This document shows positions 1 to 7,872 of a stretch of 64,000 nucleotides of DNA, piece by piece; the stretch's first letter is position 1; each line of letters starts with the position of its first letter. The position numbers and the translations under genes are program-made. The notes under the pieces are model-generated. The model was not told the origin of the DNA. It was given only the letters and a program-made list of their open reading frames with translations, and made no database searches. The DNA comes from Candidatus Gastranaerophilales bacterium. GTDB lineage: Bacteria > Cyanobacteriota > Vampirovibrionia > Gastranaerophilales > Gastranaerophilaceae. The DNA is taken from assembly GCA_944325025.1 (NCBI GenBank), contig CALUYN010000004.1, positions 23,335 through 87,334 on the forward strand, given 5' to 3'.

Positions 1-108
1 TTATGTATAACTTTACATTTGTTTACAATAAAGGCAATTTTTTAACACATATTTTTTTTATATATATACACGGGGAAAATAAAAGAATTATTCATTAAGG
101 GGAAAATT

Positions 109-1437
109 ATGGCTGGAACTGATAATATTCAAGCCCAAAATTTAGTATTGACAAATTGGTTAAATGGAGTCCAAGCGCCGGCGCCTGAAATTACAACAGG
201 GGATAAAATGCAGGCAATGGGCAGTGAATTCTTAGTAGGAACAGCGGGTATTGTCGCATTGCCTCTTGCAGGGAATCTATTCAAAACGCCTTGGCAAAGT
301 TTTAAAGGCATGGGCAAAGACGGCAAAAGCTATTTAGACGTCTGGAGAGAACTTTCAGAACAGTCAAGAGCACAAAAAGCTGCATTGAAAGGCGATAATA
401 TCTGGCAGTCATACTTAAACAGAAGAATGTACGGTCAAATTCAAGGAATTGGAGCTGAAATTCCGACTTTCGATTCTAATACAGATCTTTCAAAATTAAA
501 GCCTAAACAGCTTCTAAAATATCAAAATACAGTAACTAAGAGCGCATACTATAGCGATGCAAAGCGCATTCTTGAAGAAACAAAGCAAATGCTTGAAAAT
601 GCTAAAAAGAATGGAACAACTGTACCCAAAGCAACGTTAAAAGCGCAACTGAACAAACTCAGAGAAGCAGTTCGCCTGGGTGATGCAAAAGTTAATTCAG
701 CAATGCAAAGCGGAATACTTAAACCTACATCGTGGTTTGGGAAAGCAAAACATCAAATAAAACTGAAAACAGGCGGTTATAAAATAAACAATGCTTTATT
801 AAAGACAACCAGAGGAGCTTCTGCACTAAAATGTGCATCTAAATGCGTAAAAGGTGCTGGTTGGATGGCAGCAATTCAGGGAATAATGGAAATACCTGAT
901 ATTATTAACGCATATAAAATAGATAAAGCAGAAAAAGCTGCCGGCAGAGAATCAAACAGAGGGAACAAGCAACTTCTGAAATCCGGAGTAAAAGTAGGAA
1001 CAAGCATACTTGGATATGCCGCCGGTGCGGCAGCCGCAGGGGCAATAGCAGGTACAGTTGTTCCAGGTATAGGCAACGTTGCCGGAGCAGTTGTAGGCTT
1101 TGTAGGCGGCTTGATAGGCGGTTTTGTTGCAAGTTGGGCTGCAGGAAAGGCAATGGATGCAGCAACAGGTGAAAAAGATTCACTTAATAAATCAGAAGCA
1201 GACTTATACGCAGAAGAACAAAATCAAATAGCAGCTAAAGAAGCCGAAGAAGCGGCAAATCTTGCAGCGATGAGCGGAGAATATCAGGATCAAATACTGG
1301 CAGCAGCTGAACAAATGATTGAACAGGGCGACGCGTCGGAAGATGTACTTGAAGCATACGACTATCTGATTAACCACAGAGAAAGCAGAATACTTGATTT
1401 ACTTCAAAATATTCAAAATATGGATTATGCAGCATAA
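109..1437 (+). CDS. Hypothetical glycine-zipper membrane protein (442 aa)
   Basis: Not recognised. The start is fixed by a strong purine-rich site (AAGGGGAAAATT) directly before ATG. The N-terminal 250 residues are mostly helical and lysine-rich, with one hydrophobic patch near residues 40-57. Residues about 300-350 form a long Ala/Gly glycine-zipper segment (AAGAAAAGAIAG, then GAVVGFVGGLIGG), the kind that inserts in or packs on membranes. An acidic Ala/Glu-rich helical tail follows. No signal peptide is visible. It is a single-gene unit closed by a hairpin terminator. A membrane-associated role is inferred from the zipper only. Similar Gly-rich ends occur in other unknown proteins of this window (at 3216 and 11209). 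Confidence 0.75.
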   Translation: MAGTDNIQAQNLVLTNWLNGVQAPAPEITTGDKMQAMGSEFLVGTAGIVALPLAGNLFKTPWQSFKGMGKDGKSYLDVWRELSEQSRAQKAALKGDNIWQSYLNRRMYGQIQGIGAEIPTFDSNTDLSKLKPKQLLKYQNTVTKSAYYSDAKRILEETKQMLENAKKNGTTVPKATLKAQLNKLREAVRLGDAKVNSAMQSGILKPTSWFGKAKHQIKLKTGGYKINNALLKTTRGASALKCASKCVKGAGWMAAIQGIMEIPDIINAYKIDKAEKAAGRESNRGNKQLLKSGVKVGTSILGYAAGAAAAGAIAGTVVPGIGNVAGAVVGFVGGLIGGFVASWAAGKAMDAATGEKDSLNKSEADLYAEEQNQIAAKEAEEAANLAAMSGEYQDQILAAAEQMIEQGDASEDVLEAYDYLINHRESRILDLLQNIQNMDYAA

Positions 1438-1458
1438 GTAAAACTAAATATAAAAAAA

Positions 1459-1489
1459 ACAGAAAGTTAAATTAACTTTCTGTTTTTTT
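1459..1489. terminator. Bidirectional rho-independent terminator
   Basis: A 12-bp perfect stem (ACAGAAAGTTAA with its complement, one-base loop) is followed by seven T on the + strand and preceded by an A run. It lies between two convergent genes and can serve both. Confidence 0.8.
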
Positions 1490-1491
1490 GC

Positions 1492-1665
1492 CTAAATAGA
1501 TGAAATATTAAAATCTCTTTCAGCTCTGCTTGAGGTTGACTCAAATACAGCTTTCAAAAATCGTTCAATAGTCGCTTCCATTGAAGAAATTTCATTTTTC
1601 AAGGCTTTATAGTTTTCTTCTTTAACATCCCTCAGTGCATTTTCAAAAATCTCGTCATGATACAT
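1492..1665 (-). CDS. Small hypothetical protein (57 aa)
   Basis: Reading the minus strand gives a 57-residue frame starting MYHDEIFENALRDVKEEN and ending in DFNISSI. It has a canonical AAAGGAG site 6 nt before the ATG and abuts the shared terminator. The sequence is charged and predicted helical with no membrane segment and no recognised domain. The Shine-Dalgarno sequence, spacing and fit between promoter-bearing intergenic DNA and the terminator support a real gene. Function unknown. Confidence 0.6.
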   Translation of the reverse strand: MYHDEIFENALRDVKEENYKALKNEISSMEATIERFLKAVFESTSSRAERDFNISSI

Positions 1666-1837
1666 ATCAAATCTCCTTTAATAACTTGCAGTTTCCTGCA
1701 AAAACTACTTCACATATTCCCTATAACGGAATTTTTTAAACTTTCTTTAACAAAAAGCATAATATTGTTACAAAATTTATTATTTCTACAAAATAAAATT
1801 ACTTTAATGTAGAATATTAAAATACAGGGGAAAAAGA

Positions 1838-2674
1838 ATGGCTACTGATTTTCTAACAAGTTACGATTATTATTCTAGCAGACGTGATATGGAGGTCATA
1901 TCAAATATTGTAGAGTCTTTAAAAAAAATTCTTGAAGAAGATAAACTGCAAACACAACCGCTTTTTTTAAAAACTTCTGAAAATCTAATATTAAATATTG
2001 CAAGAAAAGTTGTTCAGGAGAAAAAGAAAACTTTTTTAATTGGGATTACCGGAGAAAGTGCTTCCGGTAAAACAGTTTTTGTTGACAACACGATAAAAGC
2101 CTGTGTTAAAGACAAAAAAGAAGGGATTTATACAGTAATCCGCTGTGATGACTACTATAAAGATACATCTAAAGAACTTATAGAAGCAGGCAGTTATGAA
2201 GAATTGTTTAAAACTGGATTTAGCTTTGACACACCTGATGCAATTGATTTGGAATTAATGAAAAAACACCTGATGAAACTAAAAGCAGGCAAGGAAATTG
2301 TTTCACCTAAATACGATTTCGTCACTTGTGTTTCTGACCCTGCAGGCGATGTCAAGAAACCTGCGAAAGTAGTGCTTACAGAAGGTTTATACGTTTTAAA
2401 CGAAGGCATTAGAGATATTATGGACGTGAAAGTTTATGTATACACACCTTTGGAAGTAATCAAAGACAGGTGGTACAAAAGAGCAGCTTTGAGAGGTAAA
2501 ACCGGAGCAGCTGCAGACCTTCAATTTCAGGATGTAAACAAAACAGCGCAACAATACATTCGTCCTGCTTACCAGATATCAGATGCCGTTATTAACGGAA
2601 TGGTTTCCCAAAAATATATTCAGGAAATTACAGACGAAATATTTAATACATTAAAAAATATAGTTGAATATTAA
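1838..2674 (+). CDS. Uridine kinase / phosphoribulokinase-family P-loop kinase
   Basis: P-loop kinase of the uridine kinase (Udk/PRK) family, 278 aa against about 210-230 for typical Udk. The excess is an N-terminal helical extension of about 65 residues. Walker A GESASGKT is at residues 72-79. An IRCDDYYKD motif follows, where Udk binds the nucleoside and Mg, and then VVLTEGLYVL as the Walker B-like strand. Family members phosphorylate uridine/cytidine or related hydroxyls with ATP or GTP. The exact substrate cannot be read here. The start is preceded by CAGGGGAAAAAGA. It is monocistronic with its own terminator. Confidence 0.75.
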   Translation: MATDFLTSYDYYSSRRDMEVISNIVESLKKILEEDKLQTQPLFLKTSENLILNIARKVVQEKKKTFLIGITGESASGKTVFVDNTIKACVKDKKEGIYTVIRCDDYYKDTSKELIEAGSYEELFKTGFSFDTPDAIDLELMKKHLMKLKAGKEIVSPKYDFVTCVSDPAGDVKKPAKVVLTEGLYVLNEGIRDIMDVKVYVYTPLEVIKDRWYKRAALRGKTGAAADLQFQDVNKTAQQYIRPAYQISDAVINGMVSQKYIQEITDEIFNTLKNIVEY

Positions 2675-2680
2675 TAAAAT

Positions 2681-2715
2681 AAAGGAGCCTGAAAAATCAG
2701 GCTCCTTTATTTTTT
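2681..2715. terminator. Rho-independent terminator
   Basis: A 12-bp stem (AAAGGAGCCTGA with its complement, 4-nt loop) is followed by a T-rich run. It ends the kinase gene and overlaps the end of the convergent Cys-rich protein gene. Confidence 0.85.
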
Positions 2716-3073
2716 AGTGATTTATCATACAAGGGCATTTTGGCTCGACAGGCTGTAAATAAATTCTATTACAAGTATCACAGGTTTCATTAAATGTTCT
2801 GGTACATGTCGGACAGGTGTTTAAAGTTACGCGGGTGCACTCATCGCATTTTACTTTTTTAACCTTACACTTATTACAATTTTTAAATCCTGTAAAAGGA
2901 TTAAGGCTAAAATTAGTCTTATTTTCACCTATACCGATATATGGCAGCGGATTAAGATAAGAAATATAAGGCATTGGATTTAATGACTGCATTCCCTGCC
3001 ACGCTGCAAATGCCCCTTGAGTTGAAAATGAAAAAGCACCTATAAGTGCTAAAGTAATACACAAATTTTTCAT
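2714..3073 (-). CDS. Exported cysteine-rich CxxC-repeat protein (119 aa)
   Basis: Not recognised. Residues 1-23 form a classic signal peptide ending AFA. Residues 24-65 are Pro/Tyr/Leu rich. The C-terminal half carries five regularly spaced CxxC-type pairs (CNKC, CDEC, CPTC, CDTC, CPC), separated by about 8-11 residues, in a zinc-ribbon-like pattern. Four closely spaced pairs could bind one or two metal ions, or could form disulfides if the protein is periplasmic. The gene stands alone between two terminators. The pattern is seen; metal binding is inference. Confidence 0.7.
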   Translation of the reverse strand: MKNLCITLALIGAFSFSTQGAFAAWQGMQSLNPMPYISYLNPLPYIGIGENKTNFSLNPFTGFKNCNKCKVKKVKCDECTRVTLNTCPTCTRTFNETCDTCNRIYLQPVEPKCPCMINH

Positions 3074-3157
3074 AAAATACTCCCATAAATTCTGACAGTT
3101 ACAAATCTGTCTACAGATTTATTTTAAACTTTATAATTTATCTTTACTATAGACAAA

Positions 3158-3190
3158 ATAATAAGAGGACTACCCGAAAGTAGTCCTCTT
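3158..3190 (-). terminator. Rho-independent terminator of the SLH gene
   Basis: A 10-bp stem (AAGAGGACTA with its complement) with a short loop is followed on the minus strand by an AT/T-rich tail. It lies just downstream of the SLH-domain gene. Confidence 0.75.
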
Positions 3191-3215
3191 AAAAGTTAAT
3201 TTAAAAATTTATGTA

Positions 3216-4496
3216 TTAAAGAGCCTGCTGAACTCTGCAAATTGAAGCATCATCAAGCAATATTACATAAACTTCTTCACCTGCTTTGGCATGGTATTTC
3301 AAGCCCGGAGTAACAAGACCGGTAATCAAGCCAACAGCAGCACCAACCGGAGTACCGATTGCAATACCAGTACCGATTTTATCAGGGCTAGGAATGAAAG
3401 CGAACCCAACGCCTGCGCCGGTACCGATTGCACCGCCGGTTACTGTGCACAATGCCAATTTACCTGCAGTCATCCAGGGACCTTCTTTTAAAGAATAATC
3501 TTTAGAAAATGGTTTTGCATTGAATGCAAGCTGTTTACCGTTCGGTAAAACAACTTTTGTTAACTGAGGATATACTCTTGCGTTTTTGTTAAACCATCTC
3601 TGGTCTTTAATTTCATTGATTTGCGCAATAAATTTTGTACCTTCAGGAATAACAAGAGTTCCTTCTTTTGTATAGATAGCTTCCGGTGCAACAAAAGTTA
3701 CGATATCGCCTGCTTTGTGTTTTTCAGATTTGAATTTTTCAGTGAAAGCAACAGCAAGAACGTTTCCTTCTGCAATAACACTTTCAACATTATTTACCAT
3801 AACTTCATTGTTAGGAGCGTTTCTTTTAACATCAAGGTGTTCAACTCTTGTTTTGCCCAAGTATTGTTCTTTTACAAGGTCTAATTTTTCTTTTAATCTT
3901 GCTAAAAGAACAGCTGCTTCAGCTCTTGACAAATTGTCATTAGGTCTGAGCTCTCTTGAATCAGGATAGTTTACGTAAATACCATAGTTGATTGTTTTAG
4001 CGTAAACTTTTTTTGCCCATCCAGGAATAGCTGCAGCATCTTTAAACTGATTAAGAACAGAAGTATCAGCATTCATATCTTTTGTAATATGGCTGATAAC
4101 AGACTGAGCCTCAGATCTTAACACTGGTCTGTAAGGCTTAAATGTGTTGTCAGGATAACCATAAACCAAACCTAATTGCTGTGAACGCAAAATATTGCTG
4201 TAATCAGGATTGCTTGATGAAACATCTTTAAATTTGTTTGAAATATTAACGTTAATATTTTCATCAGACAAAACTTTCAACAAAGCATTAACGAATTCGA
4301 CCCTTGTAATAGTTTTTTCAGGATTGAAACGATCTCCTGATAAAGTCATAATATTGTTATCAACAACAATATTAATTTCCTTGCTAGCCCAATAATTCTG
4401 GTTTACATCAGCTATTGATGCAGCAAGGACAGATACGGCATTAAATGCGACCAAGCATAAAGCCATAACTCCTGAAATAATTCTTTTCATTTTCAC
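3216..4496 (-). CDS. SLH-domain exported protein with C-terminal glycine zipper
   Basis: 426 aa. The signal peptide (residues 1-26) ends VLAA. Three S-layer homology modules span about residues 28-205, recognisable from repeats of the type FxP...ITRAEF (FNPEKTITRVEF, FKPYRPVLRSEA, LRPNDNLSRAEA). SLH modules bind wall-linked polysaccharide, in cyanobacteria often from the outer-membrane side. A beta-rich domain of unknown type covers about 215-340. A Gly-rich zipper segment (about 345-395) looks membrane-inserting. Unlike cyanobacterial SLH-OprB porins, no large beta-barrel is evident. Likely an envelope-anchoring protein; the precise role is unknown. Confidence 0.8.
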   Translation of the reverse strand: MKMKRIISGVMALCLVAFNAVSVLAASIADVNQNYWASKEINIVVDNNIMTLSGDRFNPEKTITRVEFVNALLKVLSDENINVNISNKFKDVSSSNPDYSNILRSQQLGLVYGYPDNTFKPYRPVLRSEAQSVISHITKDMNADTSVLNQFKDAAAIPGWAKKVYAKTINYGIYVNYPDSRELRPNDNLSRAEAAVLLARLKEKLDLVKEQYLGKTRVEHLDVKRNAPNNEVMVNNVESVIAEGNVLAVAFTEKFKSEKHKAGDIVTFVAPEAIYTKEGTLVIPEGTKFIAQINEIKDQRWFNKNARVYPQLTKVVLPNGKQLAFNAKPFSKDYSLKEGPWMTAGKLALCTVTGGAIGTGAGVGFAFIPSPDKIGTGIAIGTPVGAAVGLITGLVTPGLKYHAKAGEEVYVILLDDASICRVQQAL

Positions 4497-4609
4497 TTCC
4501 TCATATTTACTAGTAAACCTTTTTCGTGTATGATTATAACGTACATTTATATATTTGTAAACATGTAATTTATAATTTCAATTATTTACCCAATAAAGAA
4601 AGGAAAATT

Positions 4610-6046
4610 ATGGATAGTTACACTATGACGAAAATCGTTGCAACACTTGGACCTGCAACATCAACAAAAGAAAAGATAAGAGCTCTTTTCCACGCCGGTG
4701 TTACCATGTTCAGATTAAATTCTTCTCATGGCGACATTGACATGCACAAAACAAATTTATCTTACATAAGAGAAATTGAAAAAGAAGAAAAAACGTTAAT
4801 TCCTGTACTTTTAGACCTTCAAGGTCCAAAAATCAGAATTGGCAATTTGCCGGAATCTATTGAAATTAAAAAAGGCGAAATTCTTAAATTCCGCCATCAG
4901 CCTGAAGTTACAGGAGATATTCTACCTGTTGATTACAAAGGCATGGCAGATGACGTTACACCGGGCGAAAAAATCATGATTGACGACGGAAAAATTCAGC
5001 TTGAAGTTGTGAAAGTTGAAGACAAAGTTATTTTCGCAAAAGTTTTAACTGACGGACTTTTGAAACAGAGAAAAGGAATTAATATTCCGGGTTCTCAAGG
5101 AAGTTTGGACGTTTTAACAGAAAGAGATATTAAATTTGTTGATTTTGCAGCACACAATGACATTGACTATCTCGGCTTATCATTTGTAAGACAGGCATCG
5201 GACGTTGTTAAATTAAGAGAATTGCTTCACGGACACGGTAACACTACAGCAAAAATTATTTCTAAAATTGAAAAACCGCAGGCCGTTGAAAATATTGACA
5301 GCATTATTGAAGTATCTGACGGTATTATGGTTGCAAGAGGCGATTTAGGTATTGAAATTTCAACTGAAAAAGTTCCTATCGTTCAAAAAACTATCATCAG
5401 AAAAGCCAATGCTAAAAGAAAAGTTGTAATTGTTGCAACACAAATGTTGGACAGCATGATTGAAAATCCAATTCCGACACGTGCTGAAACCTCTGACGTT
5501 GCTAACGCAATTCTTGACGGTACCGATGCAATTATGCTTTCAGGTGAAACAGCTGCAGGTGCATACCCTGTAGAAGCTGTTGCGATGATGAAAAAGATTG
5601 CGGATACTGTTGAAGAATCACCGTTTATGAGAAAAAATAAATTCCCTCGCAAAATGATTGAGGAAGAAAAAGATTCTCAAGCAATGGCAATCGGTATGTC
5701 TATAGCAGATATGGCAAGAAAAATGAATATCAAAGCGGCAATCGCTCTTACTGGAAGCGGATTTACTGCAGCAATGCTTGCTGAAGCAAAATTAAGCGTT
5801 CCTATTTTCGCATGCTGCCCTAACAGACATATCTGCCGTGACGTAAAATTATTCAGAGGTGTTTATCCGATATCTCTTGATTTTAACGGCTCAATTGACA
5901 AAGCATCTATTGCTTTATTAGATGAATTTTTAATTAACAACCTGAAACTTGAAAAAGGCGACTACGTTGTTATCACCGGTTCTGTTCCAGAACTTCTTGT
6001 CGGCGGCACAAACTTTATTAAAATTCACGAAATCGGAAAAAATTAA
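4610..6046 (+). CDS. pyk: Pyruvate kinase
   Basis: Converts phosphoenolpyruvate and ADP to pyruvate and ATP, the last step of glycolysis. The 478 aa match the family length. An upstream in-frame ATG at 4526 would add 28 non-conserved residues; the ATG at 4610 is chosen because AAGAAAGGAAAATT precedes it and MTKIVATLGPA starts the fold. Visible motifs are KIVATLGPAT, LDLQGPKIRIG, the substrate/Mg loop MVARGDLGIE, ATQMLDSMI and the PTRAETSDVANAILDG block. The C-terminal allosteric domain is present. The K+-site motif reads RLNSSHG where most enzymes have RLNFSHG. A terminator follows closely. Confidence 0.97.
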   Translation: MDSYTMTKIVATLGPATSTKEKIRALFHAGVTMFRLNSSHGDIDMHKTNLSYIREIEKEEKTLIPVLLDLQGPKIRIGNLPESIEIKKGEILKFRHQPEVTGDILPVDYKGMADDVTPGEKIMIDDGKIQLEVVKVEDKVIFAKVLTDGLLKQRKGINIPGSQGSLDVLTERDIKFVDFAAHNDIDYLGLSFVRQASDVVKLRELLHGHGNTTAKIISKIEKPQAVENIDSIIEVSDGIMVARGDLGIEISTEKVPIVQKTIIRKANAKRKVVIVATQMLDSMIENPIPTRAETSDVANAILDGTDAIMLSGETAAGAYPVEAVAMMKKIADTVEESPFMRKNKFPRKMIEEEKDSQAMAIGMSIADMARKMNIKAAIALTGSGFTAAMLAEAKLSVPIFACCPNRHICRDVKLFRGVYPISLDFNGSIDKASIALLDEFLINNLKLEKGDYVVITGSVPELLVGGTNFIKIHEIGKN

Positions 6047-6061
6047 AACTAATCAACAAAC

Positions 6062-6093
6062 AAAAAATCCCGAAATTATTTCGGGATTTTTTG
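6062..6093. terminator. Rho-independent terminator
   Basis: The stem AAAAATCCCGAAA / TTTCGGGATTTTT is followed by T residues. It lies between the convergent pyk and YjbQ-family genes and can act on both strands. Confidence 0.88.
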
Positions 6094-6097
6094 TTTA

Positions 6098-6514
6098 CTA
6101 ATAAACAATTTGCACATAAACAGTTCTTGTTCTTGCTTTATTGTCAAAATCTATTAAAACAATCTGCTGCCACTGCCCTAGCTGCAAAGCTCCGTCAATC
6201 AAAGGCACCATAGTGCTGTTACCGACAATTGACGCTCTTACATGCGCATAACCATTGCCATCGTGCCAGGTTTCATCATGATGATATTGAGCTGCCAGAG
6301 GTGCAATTTTTTCAAGAGCTTCCGGCAAATCAACAAGAAGTCCCGGTTCAAATTCAATATTTGTAATAGAAACAGTACTTCCCGCAACATAAACATGAAC
6401 AACAGCAGACTGCAAAGAGTGATTGTAAACAGCATGTTTTACCTTTTGGGTTATATCAATAATATCCGTAAACCCCTGGGTATTAACAGTAAATTTTTCA
6501 TTTATTACAGTCAT
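6098..6514 (-). CDS. YjbQ / UPF0047 family protein
   Basis: 138 aa, the usual length of the UPF0047 (YjbQ) family. The family signature is clear: QYHHDETWHDGNGYAHVRA in the middle and LQLGQWQQIVLIDFD near the end. Histidines of this block form a metal-like site in solved members. Some members show weak thiamin-phosphate synthase activity, but the physiological role is unsettled. It starts 9 nt after obg ends and is probably co-transcribed with it. An ordinary housekeeping hypothetical. Confidence 0.9.
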   Translation of the reverse strand: MTVINEKFTVNTQGFTDIIDITQKVKHAVYNHSLQSAVVHVYVAGSTVSITNIEFEPGLLVDLPEALEKIAPLAAQYHHDETWHDGNGYAHVRASIVGNSTMVPLIDGALQLGQWQQIVLIDFDNKARTRTVYVQIVY

Positions 6515-6523
6515 ATAAACTCC

Positions 6524-7807
6524 TTAGCCGTAAATTTCATCCGAATAAAACGCAAATTCAAGATGATTTATAATAACAGTATCACCGTCTTTTATTCCTT
6601 TTTTCGAAAGTTCATCAAATACTCCCATACCTTTTAAGATATTTTGAAGCCTTATTACCTGTTCTGAATTTCTTTCATCAGTAACAGATGCAAGGCGCGA
6701 AATTTTTCCGCCTTGAACAATGAAAGTATCTTTGGCAACCTTAAATATTTCAAACGAGCTGTCATCGTTGTTATAAGCACCGGTATCTTCATCAACAACA
6801 ATTTCTATCTCAGTTTTTGGAATTTCATCAACTTTTTGAGATATAAAATCAGTAAGTTCTGTCAGATTTTCACCGGTAACAGCAGAAATTTCAAACACAT
6901 CAGATGCTTCCTCCTTGAATTTTTTATACAACTCAATTCGCGTATTTTCATCAACTGCATCAATTTTATTAAGGACTACTACCTGATAGAGTTTTGAAAG
7001 CAGTTCCGAGTATTTTGCAAGCTCTGCATTAATCTTCTTATAGTTGGCTAAAGGATCTGATTCAGTTATATCAATAAGGTGAACAAGAAATCTGCATCTT
7101 TCAACATGGCGTAAAAAATCATGCCCTAATCCTACCCCTTCCGAAGCACCTTCAATAAGTCCCGGAATATCTGCAACAACGTAACCGTCGCCGGAACGTT
7201 TCTTCACAACACCCAAATTCGGGATTAAGGTTGTAAAAGGATAATCGGCAATTTTTGGTTTTGCAGAACTTATGCGGCTGATAAGAGTAGATTTGCCTGC
7301 GTTTGGCATTCCTAAAAGACCAACATCCGCAATAAGCTTTAATTCCAAAAATAATTCGCGTTCAATAGAAGGTTCACCCGGCTCGCAAAACTGCGGGGCA
7401 CGCTTTTGAGCGGTAGCAAATCTTGCATTCCCTCTTCCGCCTCTTCCGCCTTTTGCAACCAAGACTTTTTGTCCGTTTTCCGTTAAATCAGCAATAATTT
7501 TATCTGTTCTTATATCTTTAACAACAGTTCCAACTGGAACTTTTATGTATAAATCTTTTGCACATGCGCCATGCATATTTTTAATCCCGCCGTTTTCACC
7601 GGCTTCTGCTTTAAATACAGATTTATGCTTAAAATCCATCAAAGTAGACATATTTTCGTCGGCAACTAAATATACATCACCGCCTCTGCCGCCGTCACCG
7701 CCTGCAGGTCCGCCTTTATCAACATATTTTTCTCTGCGCCACGCGACCATTCCATTGCCGCCGCGTCCTGATACTACCCTAATCTTGCACTTATCAATAA
7801 ATTTCAT
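6524..7807 (-). CDS. obg: GTPase Obg/CgtA
   Basis: Ribosome-associated GTPase acting in 50S assembly and stress control. The Gly-rich Obg fold occupies residues 1-157 (GGRGGNGMVAWRREKYV, then GGPAGGDGGRGG). The G domain follows with G1 GMPNAGKST, G3 DIPG and G4 NKID. A C-terminal OCT domain occupies about the last 75 residues. ATG 7807 (MKFIDKCKIRV) is chosen because the fold begins there. An in-frame ATG 21 nt upstream would start inside a dispersed palindromic repeat. The gene is divergent from tsaD across a 65-bp gap that holds that repeat. Confidence 0.95.
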   Translation of the reverse strand: MKFIDKCKIRVVSGRGGNGMVAWRREKYVDKGGPAGGDGGRGGDVYLVADENMSTLMDFKHKSVFKAEAGENGGIKNMHGACAKDLYIKVPVGTVVKDIRTDKIIADLTENGQKVLVAKGGRGGRGNARFATAQKRAPQFCEPGEPSIERELFLELKLIADVGLLGMPNAGKSTLISRISSAKPKIADYPFTTLIPNLGVVKKRSGDGYVVADIPGLIEGASEGVGLGHDFLRHVERCRFLVHLIDITESDPLANYKKINAELAKYSELLSKLYQVVVLNKIDAVDENTRIELYKKFKEEASDVFEISAVTGENLTELTDFISQKVDEIPKTEIEIVVDEDTGAYNNDDSSFEIFKVAKDTFIVQGGKISRLASVTDERNSEQVIRLQNILKGMGVFDELSKKGIKDGDTVIINHLEFAFYSDEIYG

Positions 7808-7823
7808 ATTTACACCGGTTTTT

Positions 7824-7849
7824 GTCATTCTGAACTTGTTTCAGAATCT
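7824..7849. repeat. Dispersed palindromic repeat, copy A
   Basis: A 26-bp element with core CTGAACTTGTTTCAG, an imperfect inverted repeat. Close relatives occur at 12806, 17435, 26192 and 45179, with a diverged one at 44973. This copy lies in the obg leader and would supply a spurious upstream start for obg. Confidence 0.75.
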
Positions 7850-7857
7850 CTTTGTAA

Positions 7858-7863
7858 TATAAT
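7858..7863 (+). promoter_or_regulatory. TATAAT -10 box of tsaD (leaderless type)
   Basis: TATAAT preceded by TTTGTAA lies 9 nt before the tsaD ATG with no Shine-Dalgarno between. The expected transcription start is within about 3 nt of the ATG. The same TTTGTAATATAAT string precedes mgtE. Confidence 0.6.
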
Positions 7864-7872
7864 AATACTACT

